Source: Tricholoma matsutake
Taxonomy: Eukaryota; Basidiomycota; Agaricomycetes; Agaricales; Tricholomataceae
Direction: 5' to 3'
NCBI GenBank assembly: GCA_026075535.2
Contig: AP026539.1
Location: forward strand, 2,790,001 to 2,854,000
Length of the DNA: 64,000 nucleotides
Part shown: in pieces, positions 1 to 9,883 of the stretch
How the letters are laid out: every line of letters starts with the position of its first letter
Numbering within the stretch: the stretch's first letter is position 1
The notes under the pieces: model-generated
What the model was told of the DNA's origin: nothing
The model's input: only the letters and a program-made list of their open reading frames with translations
Databases searched by the model: none
Position numbers and translations under genes: made by a program

Positions 1-904
1 AACCTAACTATTTACATACTAATCATCATCATCATCCTTCTCTTCATTTATGTCCTTCTGTTTCTGCTTTTCTAAAACATACCAAGCATGATAATATAAC
101 ATGGAATGCAAAAACCAGTTGAAATTACCCAGAGTCATTCTCTTCAATATTGAGTCAAATCCACCAAGCCATGCATTGAGTTGTTCACAAGCCTATTTCA
201 CATATTAATTATTATAGATATCAAATAAAACACAATACTGTACCTGTGTATTGAAAGCCCTTTTATAATATGATGTTCCAGCATCATCTTGTGCTACAAT
301 AACAAGGTTGGGTGCAGATCCATCTTGAGGAGCAGGATTACACCATTTTCAACATAGCTCATCAGTTGTATGATGATTAGTGTAATGGTAGGAATCAACA
401 ATAAAGTGAGTAGTCTTTTTCCAGATTCTATCCCAACTTCCATTTGCGACAGCAGTATGGAGTACAAGACAAGCTTTGTCAATGCAGATATGATTCCTCA
501 GTTGGATATACACTTTCTAGAAACTCCAGAATATTTGTTGGAGACTTGGACATTGCAAACTTTGCCCATGCAATTACAATACCACATGGAGCACATATTG
601 TTTCAATGCAGTAAGTTCAAGAAGGAGTAAAATAATGACCTCTTTCTGGCTCTGGAGCCAGCTCATCATGAGGCTGTGAATAACTTCCAGGTGCTGGATT
701 CCAAGGCAAATTTTCTGCAGGTCTCCATAACATTCTTCTAGCACCTTTAAAGCTTTGCTGAGAATGATTCTGAACATGTTTATCCCATTCTCTTTGGTAC
801 TGTGCACAAGCCTTTGTGTTTCCCACTTTCTGATTATCACAGTTATGCATATGGCACTTAGTTCCATATTGTTGCTCATGGAGTGCACAGAATGAACAAG
901 TACA

Positions 905-1240
905 TTACACTCCTCCACCTATTCTGGTTGGATTCCAGTTGGAATGCCCATCTGATCAGAATTTCCAGAAGTCCAGGGAGTTCCATTTACATATATTTTT
1001 CTCACAATTCATAATTCCGATCAGACTGGAGGGTCAATGTTACCTCTGGAATCCCCGGAATCTACCCAGACTCATTTTTACCTGGAACAGTCAGATCAAC
1101 CAGATGCATGGCAACTAGCATAACCAGACTGCATGTGCTTTCCCAAATAAAATTTCGACGTAACAACAAGAATAGAACACTCAACCTTGGGTCTCCAAGG
1201 TGTGTCGTTACAGCCATTAACAGAATATGCAAACATGCAT
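905..1240 (-). mobile_element. SINE-like element, tRNA-like head and GTGGAGGAGTGTAA tail
   Basis: Read on the minus strand, a tRNA-like pol III promoter can be seen: A-box-like sequence about 1199-1220 and B-box-like GGTTGAGTG within 1175-1186. A body rich in GGAATC/ATCAGA motifs follows, ending in GTGGAGGAGTGTAA at 905-918. The tail is shared with the copy at 2711-3025 and, slightly changed, with the copy ending at 56652. Confidence 0.5.
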
Positions 1241-2690
1241 ATTGCATGACATGTGACATGTGACTGCCAGCTCACAACCACCACCACTGTCGTCAATGCT
1301 GCCTCCTCCTCTCCACTCTACCACCACCACCATTCCCATGCCCACTGCCACCATCACCACCACCTTCAAATGAGCTGACTGGATGGAATGCAGGCCCAAA
1401 TGACAGCAATTGTTGTTTGGGCCATAGATAAGTTTTTTTCTTTTTTCTTTTTCTTTTTATCAATCAACTAATTGTAATTTATTGCTTTTTAGGCTATATA
1501 CTACTGGGGACGACCTGTTGCAATGAAAAATGCACAACAAAAAATGTGCAATGCATGCCCACAGCCATGCAATCCCCTCCTCCCCTTTCAAATGGGATGT
1601 GAGGCTGTCAACATGGGCTAGGTGGGTGCAGAGGGATGCCAGGAGACCCCAGAAGGGGGATACCTGCCCAGTAAGCACCCACCAACCCCCGTACATGTGC
1701 CATGTTGCACTGACACACCCAAACCCCTCCCCCCCCCCCCCCCCCCAAAAAAAAAAGACAGAAATCCAAATGGGGGACAACAGCAACAAACAATGACAAG
1801 CCACCCACCCCCAGCCTCATGAGCAACTGCTCATGGGGTGGAACATGGATGGAATGATGCCTAGGCACCCAGATAGGAGATGATGACACACCACCCACCC
1901 CCAGCCTCACAAGCAACTGCTCGTGGGGTGGATCGTGGGTGGAATGACAATGATGACAAGCCACCCACCCCCAGCCTCATGAGCAACTGCTTGTGGGGTG
2001 GATTGTGGGTGGAATGATGCCCAGGCACAGGGACAGGAGATGACAATGACACACCACCTGCCCCCAGCCTCACGAGCAACTGCTTGTGGGGTGTATCATG
2101 GGTGGAACAACAATGACAACAAGCCACCCACCCCCAGCCTCATGAGCAACTGCTTGTGGGGTGGAACATGGGTGGAATGATGCCCAGGTGCAGGGATAGG
2201 AGATGATAGTGCACCACCCACCCCCAGCCTCACAAGCAACTGCTCGTGGTGTGGATTGTGGGTGGAATGACAATGATGACAAGCCACCTACCCCCAGCCT
2301 CATGAGCAACTGCTCATGGAGTGGATCCTGGGTGGAAGGACAGACAACAGTGGGGTTGCATCCCCTCCCCCTCCCCTGCACTTTGTGTGGGGAGGGATTT
2401 TTTTTGTACTTTTAATTATTTATTAGTATTGTGCCCCCCCTCCCCCATTTTGCATGGGGGAAGGATTTTTTTCTTCATGTTTTTACCTCCCCCCTCGTGT
2501 TCAGCATGAGGGGTTGGCTTTTTATGTATATAAATAAAACTCCCTCTTGCATCTTGTGAGAGGGAGGATTTTTTGTTTATGTATATAATCACAATCATGC
2601 CCACTCTCTTGCATTCAATGTGAGGGATGTGGTTAATTAAAAAAATCTGATCTTAACTACTTCAAAAAAAATTAGAGTGTCATGAATAAA
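1225..2690 (+). repeat. Interspersed repeat family A, copy 1
   Basis: The 5' part (GCATGACATGTGACATGTGA at about 1243, then CCACCACCA-rich sequence and GTTTGGGCCATAGATAAG at 1415-1432) recurs at 58622-58690 and 59656-59890. The 3' part (about 2345-2690, TTTTAATTATTTATTAGTAT and pyrimidine-rich blocks) recurs at about 63250-63590. The middle is the minisatellite described separately. A run of 18 C then 10 A lies at 1729-1756. No protein family is recognisable in it. Confidence 0.75.
1801..2345. repeat. Minisatellite with alternating 90/70-bp spacing and a palindromic core
   Basis: The motif CCACCCACCCCCAGCCTCA starts at about 1801, 1891, 1961, 2053, 2124, 2214 and 2284. Spacing alternates near 90 and 70 bp, giving a higher-order unit of about 160 bp present about 3.5 times. 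Each unit has a core related to CATGAGCAACTGCTCATG (1818-1835), an 18-bp inverted repeat with a 2-nt loop. Isolated units occur at about 59920 and 63075-63230. Confidence 0.85.
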
Positions 2691-2710
2691 TATTATATTA
2701 CTAACTAATA

Positions 2711-3025
2711 ATTCTCCTGTGGCTCAACTGGTTAAGCACACATGTTTGGTTTGTCATGTGATCACTCTAACCAAGATGTCTTGAGTTCAATCCTTACTCT
2801 GCACAAATATATTTTGTAGGCACTTTGCAACTTAAGACTTGAAATTTGACTATCCATTAGGGTATATACTCTAAGCTGAGCATCTGGAGTAACCAGAATC
2901 TGGTTGGAATAACCGGAATCCACTGGATTCCAATGGAATCTGATGGAATCCACTGGACTCCAATGGACTCCAATGGAATCCAGTGGACTCCAGTGAGTCT
3001 GATCAGAATAGGTGGAGGAGTGTAA
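2711..3025 (+). mobile_element. SINE-like element, tRNA-like head and GTGGAGGAGTGTAA tail
   Basis: A pol III A-box-like GTGGCTCAACTGGTTAAG lies at 2719-2736 and a B-box-like GAGTTCAATCC at 2783-2793, the spacing of a tRNA. An AT-rich middle and a stretch of repeated TGGAATCCA/TGGACTCCA follow (about 2925-3000). It ends in GGTGGAGGAGTGTAA at 3011-3025. Confidence 0.6.
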
Positions 3026-4594
3026 ATTACAGGAATGAACCACCATGATGATTTGCTAGTTCTGAGGTGCAATTGTCATATGCACAATGCTAAAATAAAA
3101 TTCAGTCAGATATACATATTATGAAGTATATTTACATACAGTTGTGCCCATCACAATGCCATCAACAACAACCATATCGACAGATGCATCATCAATATCC
3201 ATGTCATCATTAAATGAGATTTGTGCACATGGATGATTAGGTAAGCCAGGATTTGTTAAGTCAGCTCCTTCAACAAGTCCAGGTACTCTGCTATTTTCAT
3301 CCACTCCAACAATTGCTGCAGGATCAACATTGGGCATTATATCTGATGTGTGCCTATATATATGCCTGGGTGCATTCTGCACATGCATGCTGATCAGCTG
3401 GATGTATAATTCCATTTTCACCCAGCAGTTCAAATGCTTCTTTTGTAACATCATCAATTGCTAAGGGGTCCTGATTGATATTTGATGAGGCTGCAATTGA
3501 ACAAATTGTTTCTTGAACAAATGCTTGCCAATTTTGATGGTGAGATACTTTGATAGGAATCTGAGAATAACTGCTAAAGCTGTTGTTCCAATACTCAGTA
3601 TATGCTGCAGCTGATGCATGAAAGCTATACACTCCATTTACAACTCCTCCTGCAAAAACCTGATCAACCCATAAACTTTGTCCAACCTTGAGGTATTTGG
3701 TATTACTCAGGTATACTTTGGTATGTTTGTCTCCTGGTTCTGTAACATGCTCATGATCTGCACAATACAAAGTTTTGCATCCTGGACATTGCCCAGTGAG
3801 TACTTGAACATTGGCATCCTTTAATTAAAGTAACTTGGGGTATGTCTCTGAGCTTTACTCCTAAAACCAAGGATCAAGGCTTTCACTTCACAGTTTGACA
3901 TACAACAGCCTCTGGACAAATTATATGAACAGGTTGGATTGATTCATGAGAAACTGGCTTTAGTTTTCCTTTGAATTTCCCATTGGAATCATATGGATAC
4001 AACCCCAAAGGTTTTGCCAAAGCATCGAGATTTGTACAAATCGCATTGACAGTATCTGAGACTGCAGTCTCCTGATCAGCATATAACTGGTTTTGATCTG
4101 TTCCCAGTCTTTCTTGTAATTCACGTGCAAGGCATTTTATCCAGGCAGAAGGTGAGGAGTGAGCTTCTCCTGAATACTTGGGATTCTGCTGTCTTGCATG
4201 CAAGCGAAGCAAATCTGTATTTTCTGTTAAGGTAAACAGAACAACAAGGACTTGAGATAGTGTAATGTCTGAACCCAAATGTTCTTGGATAAATTGGCTG
4301 AAGACATTGAATGAAATATCAGGGAAAGGACCAGCATTAGACAATGGGCAACAACACAAGTCCTCCACATATGATGCTCCAATTTGGGAGCTGCTTGAAG
4401 ATGGTCACCATGACCAAAACGCACAACCAGACATAAGAAATCAAATCAGCCATAAGAAAAATTCTGCAAAATCCAAGCAAATTATCAGAAGCTATAAAAT
4501 CAACTATCTAATCCTTGACTTGCTTTTTCTTCTTCTTCTTGTCACCTGTCCCTTTAGGTCCACCCTCAACCTTGTCACCTTTGACATGTTTCCC

Positions 4595-5005
4595 TCACTT
4601 CATTTTCCTCTCATGCTCCTCCAGAAATGTCTCCAAATCCTTGAATGTATAACTTGCTTTCTTTTCACCCCAAAGATCCTCATCAGAAGGTGCCCAATCC
4701 ACCAAATCTGGATAGTTCAATACCTTTGAAAAAGATTTCTTGTAGTGGGAGTGAAAAAAAGATTTCAAAACAAAAAGCTGAATGATATCTGCTCCCGTAA
4801 GCTTGTCACCAACCCAAAACTTGTTAGACATCATTTCTCCATAGGTCTTGGACACCTGAAGGTAAGCCTTATATTTTTCATAGGCTTAACGTAGACTACC
4901 ATCACTTCTATCAGACAGGTCAGGAGAAACCCCAAGTTGTATCAAAATTTCCTTCTTGAAGGAATTCAAACCAGGGTCCCCAGGTGTTTCAGACCAAGTA
5001 GCCAT
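4595..5005 (-). pseudogene. Small hypothetical protein beside the KDZ gene
   Basis: One frame starts at ATG 5005-5003 and runs to TGA at 4595, about 136 codons, broken by one in-frame TAA at about 4886-4888. It includes KFWVGDKLTGADII, a YPDLVDW segment and LWGEKKASYTFKDLE, with a Lys-rich stretch just past the stop (about 4505-4590) that may be a spliced C-terminal exon. I do not recognise a function. It lies about 170 bp upstream of the KDZ gene and on the same strand, as expected for a cargo or accessory gene of the same transposon. Confidence 0.45.
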
Positions 5006-5197
5006 GGTTGAGTGAATAGAAGTTGAATGAGAAGCAACTCTAGAACCAGCTCAAGATCGAGAACCAGCTCAAGAATGAGAGTTAGCTCAAGAAGAATAAT
5101 TTGCAAAATCCATAGGAGGCATTGACTGAGATGATTCATGGATCTCATCATTAGTCTACATAGGTCATCAATTTATTGAAAAATGAATTAGAAGTTC

Positions 5198-5562
5198 TGT
5201 AAGGGGACTAGGGGGGTGCCCTGTGTGTTTCTCCTATTTTTTACGTTCATTCTATATTTTTCCTCACTTCATCTCCTTCTATTCTTCATTTTCTATGATT
5301 TTTCCGGATTTTATTACTAATTTTCCCTTTCTGTCATGTTTGTGCATGTTGACAGTTTTATATTTAGAGGCAGGGCACCCTTCTGACATCTACCCCTTGG
5401 TATGACATCATTCAGCAGCCTTGATCTGCCTATCTCTGCCTTTTCTATCTTTAGGTTATTATTTGATTTTCGTTGTCTTCACATATACTGGGCATCGGCA
5501 AAGGGATCCTTAGAGTTTTCTCTTCAGATTTCCCTTTGCTAGAGGCTTAGGTTGCCCTTATA
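5198..5562 (+). repeat. Gypsy-1 5' LTR (365 bp, internally deleted)
   Basis: It begins TGTAAGGGG and ends CCCTTATA. Compared with the 428-bp 3' LTR it lacks about 60 bp between two copies of TTTCCCTTTGCTAG, consistent with recombination between those short direct repeats. CATATACT at about 5482-5489 is a TATA-like sequence. Confidence 0.9.
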
Positions 5563-5564
5563 GT

Positions 5565-5574
5565 AGAAAACTCT
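5565..5574 (+). promoter_or_regulatory. Gypsy-1 self-priming primer-binding site
   Basis: AGAAAACTCT begins 3 nt after the LTR end and is the exact reverse complement of AGAGTTTTCT at 5512-5521 inside the LTR. The LTR segment lies about 28 nt downstream of a TATA-like motif, where transcription could start. This matches the Tf1/sushi mode in which the RNA's own 5' end primes reverse transcription. The same pair occurs in Gypsy-3. Confidence 0.7.
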
Positions 5575-5592
5575 CCCCTAAGGCCTGAAATC

Positions 5593-6846
5593 ATGAATGC
5601 ACTGCCCAAGATAGGCAGGTACGGAGTGGACAATGCTTCCCAAAGCTCCACAGACTCCCTACACACTGTTCCAGGCAGTCCTGCCTTTACTGTGCCACCA
5701 TTTTCACCAAATGCACCCCCTAGAAACATGGACACATCAGAGCGCCTCGACACGCTTGAAAGCGATGTTTCCAGAATATGCGTGCAAATTGATTCACTTA
5801 AATCTACGATTGAGAACTTTGTTAGGACCCTCCAGACTAACCCTATGACCAATATTCCCCCCATTGCAACTCCAAGTGCACCCAACAATGACGTACTGCC
5901 AAACACACCCACTAAAGAGCATGCCCAGATCAAACTGTCCCCCCCTGCTGAACTTAATGGCGCACATGCACAGGGACATGCATTCCTTAGCTCCTGTGAG
6001 TTATACATCAGTCTCCAGTCGCATCAATTCATTGATGAGGCTGCAAAAATTTATTGGGCCTTCACATACATGAAATCTGAATGCGCCTATCTCTACATGG
6101 ACCATATTCTGCATCAAACTAAAGAACTTGGTTCTCTACCTTTCTCCACTTGGGGTGACTTTTGAGCCGAGTTTGTATGCCACTTTTGTCCCCTCAACGA
6201 GCACCACCAAGCAGTGACATGACTTGAGTCATCCTCTTACCACCAGGCACGTCAATCTGTGAATGATTATATCGATGAGTTTAAGGATTTGGTGGCCATG
6301 GCAGGATATGGGAGTGGGCTACCAGTGGTGGTGAAGTTATGATGGGGCCTCAACCGAGAAATTCAGGACCAGATTGCACAGATGTTGGAGGAGCACCCAG
6401 CGGATGATGATATCTATGCTTGGTATGAAGCTGCTTCACTCTGTGACAAGAACCAACTCACAAATGTGGCGTTTAACACTGCATTCCGTGCTCCAACTAC
6501 CACTCATGCACCCTACACCTTCAATTGAACCCTTCCCTGCCTTAACACCATTCCTGTTCATCAAACTCCCACACCAGCTGTCAATGTCCCAGTACCAATG
6601 GATGTTGATGCAGCCTGCAGCCGTGCATGTAGGTTGGATCTCTGCTACCATTGCGGGGAAACTGGACACAGGGCTGGAGCATGTCCCCATTGTCAGGATA
6701 TCCGCATGCTCACCCCCAAGGGGCGAGATGAACTCCTCCAAGACTTGTTGGCACTTGTAGATGTTGAGGAAGCGAAGGATCAGGTTGCAGAGGAGATCAA
6801 GTCAGAAGTTGTAGAGGAGCAGGATTTTTCTATTTGCAGCGAGTGA
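5593..6846 (+). pseudogene. gag: Gypsy-1 gag
   Basis: A single frame from ATG 5593 to TGA 6844-6846 with several in-frame stops, for example TGA at 6163-6165. The N-terminus is Ser/Pro-rich, followed by a coiled-coil-like segment (RLDTLESDVSRI), a capsid-like region (NDYIDEFKDLV, EIQDQIAQMLE) and one zinc knuckle, CYHCGETGHRAGAC, with intact CX2CX4HX4C spacing. The acidic tail ends in QDFSICSE. The downstream pol frame is -1 relative to gag. Confidence 0.85.
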
Positions 6847-8558
6847 ATTGTATGCCCTCACTGCCTGTCCATAACCACTTTGAAGTCTTGTCAGTTGAAT
6901 CCCTGGAGAATGAATCCATTTCTGTGACTGCTCCCCACAATGACCCTTTGAAGTTGGCTGAAGACGTACCTGCTCTTCCCATCTCTCCCTCTGCTCCACA
7001 CCCAAAAATTAAATCATGGGAGTGTAAACTACCACACAAATATATTGTTGCATCCACTCCCTCTACACATTCCTTGAACCTAGCAATCGAACTGCAGATG
7101 ACTGACACTGGACAGATACTCGGTGTCTGGACTCTGGTGTGACCGGTCTCTTCATCAATGCCCATCTCGCACAACAACATCACCTAAATACTCGCTCACT
7201 CTCGCGTCTGATACCTGTGTATAATGTGGATGGGTCCCCAAATGAAGCTGGTGCCGTCTGAGAGGTTGTAGACCTGGTCCTCCATTACAAAGATCATAGT
7301 GAGTGTGCCCTTTTTGCTGTCACTCAACTAGGAAAGCAAAAGGTGATTTTGGGCTATCCGTGGCTTCGAGACCATAACCCAGAGGTCAACTGGCATACTG
7401 GGGAGGTTACCATGAGCTGATGTCCATCCCACTGTCGTACTTGTTTCACAGAAGCCGGGCAAGAATGACGTGGACAGAAGGCAGTGATACGACATACTCA
7501 GAAGTGTCGTGCCGGACCCCTGCCTATACCTGAAGTGGAGTTGGAAGGGGTTCCTGATCTGATGCCGGACTCAGATGATGATGATGAGGAGCCAGAGGAA
7601 GTGGAGGAAGGTGATTGGATCTTCTACACTGCGATTTGTCCATTGTGCTATATTGAACATATCCCAACGCCTTGCTGAGGCCTTCCACAAAAACAATGCT
7701 GCTAAATCCTCTACTAATTCCTTGCTCCCTCATCTCCATGAGTTTGGAGACATGTTCTCCAAGGAATTGTTCAACTCTCTCCCTGCATGCAAGCCATGGG
7801 ATCACACGATCGAACTCACCCCCAGTGCAACCCCTTCATCCTGCAAGGTCTATCCTCTCTCTCCTGAAGAACAATGACAGCTTGACCAGTTCATCGACAA
7901 ACACCTGGCCTCTGGATGTATTCAACCATCAAAGTCACCCATGGCCTCTCCCTTTTTCTTTGTCAAGAAGAAGGATGGCTCACTTTGACCGGTTCAAGAT
8001 TACAGAAGGCTCAACAACATCACAGTCAAAAATCACTACCCATTACATCTCATCTGTGAACTCATGAACCAGCTCCGTGGAGCCCGATACTTCACCAAGC
8101 TCGACATCTGTTGGGGGTACAATAATGTGAGGATAAAGGAGGGAGATGAGTGGAAGGCAGCCTTTCGTACCAACCATGGTCTTTTTGAACCGCTTGTCAT
8201 GTTCTTTGTCCTTACTAATAGCCCTGCCACCTTTCAGACCATGATGAATGACATTTTCCATGACCTCATCCTCGAAGGCGTTGTCTGCATCTATCTTGAT
8301 GACATCCTCATGTTCACTCACACAGTTGAAGAGCACCGTCGCATCATGCACCTCGTCCTAGAACGGCTTTGACAGTACAAACTCTACCTTCATCAAGACA
8401 AGTGTGAGTTTGAGAAGACCAAGATCGAGTACCTCGGCCTGATTATCTCAGAGGGTCAGGTGGAGATGGATCCTATCAAGGTGAACAGGGTCACAGCTTG
8501 GCCAATGCTCATGAACAAGAAAGAGGTGCAGTCTTTCCTGGGCTTCATCAATTTCTAT

Positions 8559-9883
8559 TAGTGTTTGAAAGTCCAGTTGCATGGACCGAAAAAAAACCGG
8601 CAACTGAACCAGACCCAACCACGTTCCGGTCTGTCTCACAGGTTCTGCAGCAGTGGTTGTGGACTGGTCCAGTTGCCGGTTATGTAGTTTTTCAAATAAT
8701 TATGGACTGGGTAAAGACTGGTTGCAACCAGTTGCAACCGGTCTTTGATCATAATTTGATGTGCTGCTAAGGTAAGTGATCAATAGATTATATTTGATAC
8801 AAGTAATCTGAGTGCTGGCACTGAGTGACCAAATAAGTTATTGTAGGATTGTAATGCCTTAACAGCTATGTCCATAAACCAGGATTCCACACTGTATAGA
8901 GTATATCTACATCCACCCAAATGCACTAGTCGAATGGTGCAGTGGTTCATTCATGGTAAACACCCTTCCTCCTCATTCCTCTCAAAACTCCGTAGCACTG
9001 TAATTAAATAATGGCTCACCCGATTCTCTTGTAAACTTGGATTATACACAACATATAGTATATATATGTTCTCCCTAAAGCGCTAGTCAAACGGTGCAGT
9101 AATACATTTATGGTAAGCAACCCTTCCTCCTCATTCCTCTCAGAACTACATAGTACTGTAATTCAATAACGGCTCAACCGATCCTTTCGTAAACTTGGAT
9201 TAGACACAATATATAGTATATATATATTCTCCCCAAATAGCTAGTTGAACGGTGAAGTCATTCATTTATGGTAAGCAACCCTTCCTCCTCATTCCTCTCA
9301 GAACTCCATAGTACTGTACTTCAATAACGGCTCAACCGATCATTTCGTAAACTTGGATTATACACAACATATAGTATATATATGCTCTCCCCAAAGCGCT
9401 AGTTGAACGGTGCAGTCATTCATTCATGGTAAGCAACCCTTCCTCCTCATTCCTCTCAGAACTCCATAGTACTGTAATTCAATAATGGCTCAACCGATCC
9501 TTTTGTAAACTTTGAATAGACACTATATATATGATATATACACACACCCCAAAGCACTAGCCACATGGTCTACCCATTCATTTATGATTTTGTCAGTAGT
9601 GTTTACTTCTATTACTACTACTAGTTATTGAAATATGTTACTTCGAGACATGTATATTAGTGTACAAATAGTCGGTCCTGACCGGTTGTGAACTGGTCAG
9701 GACCAGTCTATGTATGGACTGGTTTTAAACCGGTTTGGCAACCATGAGGCAACCGAGTAGAACCGGTTTACCCCAGTCTGGTCTTTGGTTGCCTTGATTT
9801 TGAGCATGTAAGCAACCGGTCTGGTCTACGGTTGCCCCTGTTGTGGTCAAAAAAACCGGACCAGACCGGACTTTTAAACACTA
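8559..9883. mobile_element. hAT-like non-autonomous DNA transposon inside Gypsy-1
   Basis: A perfect 8-bp target duplication, ATTTCTAT, lies at 8551-8558 and 9884-9891. The 16-bp terminal inverted repeats TAGTGTTTGAAAGTCC and TAGTGTTTAAAAGTCC differ at one base. Both subterminal regions are crowded with CCGGTT/AACCGG and CAGTTGC motifs, as in transposase-binding repeats of hAT elements. No transposase gene is visible, so it would be non-autonomous. Confidence 0.9.
8880..9560. repeat. 158-bp tandem repeat inside the hAT-like element
   Basis: About four head-to-tail units, marked by AATAAYGGCTCAACCGAT at about 9007, 9166, 9323 and 9481 (periods 157-159 bp). Each contains GTATATATAT and CCTTCCTCCTCATTCCTCTC. 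Confidence 0.9.

Larger units (their letters stand above)
898..3029. mobile_element. 2.1 kb insertion with inverted termini and target-site-like duplication
   Basis: It splits the KDZ gene between GGSF and CALHE, and removing it restores the expected reading across the join. A near-identical direct repeat flanks it: CAGAATGAAC at 888-897 and CAGGAATGAAC at 3030-3040. Near the ends lies a perfect 22-bp inverted repeat, 905-926 and 3004-3025. The interior holds SINE-like arms at both ends, in opposite orientation, around a copy of interspersed repeat family A. It may be one large non-autonomous element, or two SINEs of opposite orientation bracketing another repeat. The single flanking duplication favours insertion as a unit. 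Confidence 0.6.
19..4424 (-). pseudogene. KDZ-superfamily transposase with CxC5/CxC6-type cysteine clusters, broken
   Basis: Fragments on the minus strand read in order as one protein of the fungal KDZ-associated CxC5/CxC6 family. The N-terminal part is 3883-4368; upstream sequence to 4424 is compatible. Next come GQCPGCKTLYCADHE (about 3760-3815), HACAECTQAY (about 3365), VGVDENSRVPGL, VVVDGIVMG and a CAYDNC cluster reached across an intron (about 3068-3137). After the 898-3029 insertion the frame resumes with CALHEQQYGTKCH, HNCDNQ, ETICAPCG, FIVDSYHYTNH, KWCNPAP, and after an intron (about 192-242) EQLNAWLGGFD, ending at TAG 19-21. The conserved D (VDGIVMG), D (VDSYHY) and E (EQLNAW) could be a DDE triad; that is inference. 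Frameshifts near 3822 and 3360 and in-frame TGA codons, two where the family has R, make it a pseudogene. Identification rests on remembered family motifs. Confidence 0.8.

Noticed and set aside
1801..2345. Possible CRISPR-like array
   Set aside because: Spacing alternates, the inter-motif sequences are themselves repeated, and this is a eukaryotic genome; it is a minisatellite.
2711..2800. Possible functional tRNA gene
   Set aside because: A and B boxes are present but a full cloverleaf with acceptor stem pairing cannot be drawn; it is better explained as a SINE head. The same holds at 56270 and 58430.
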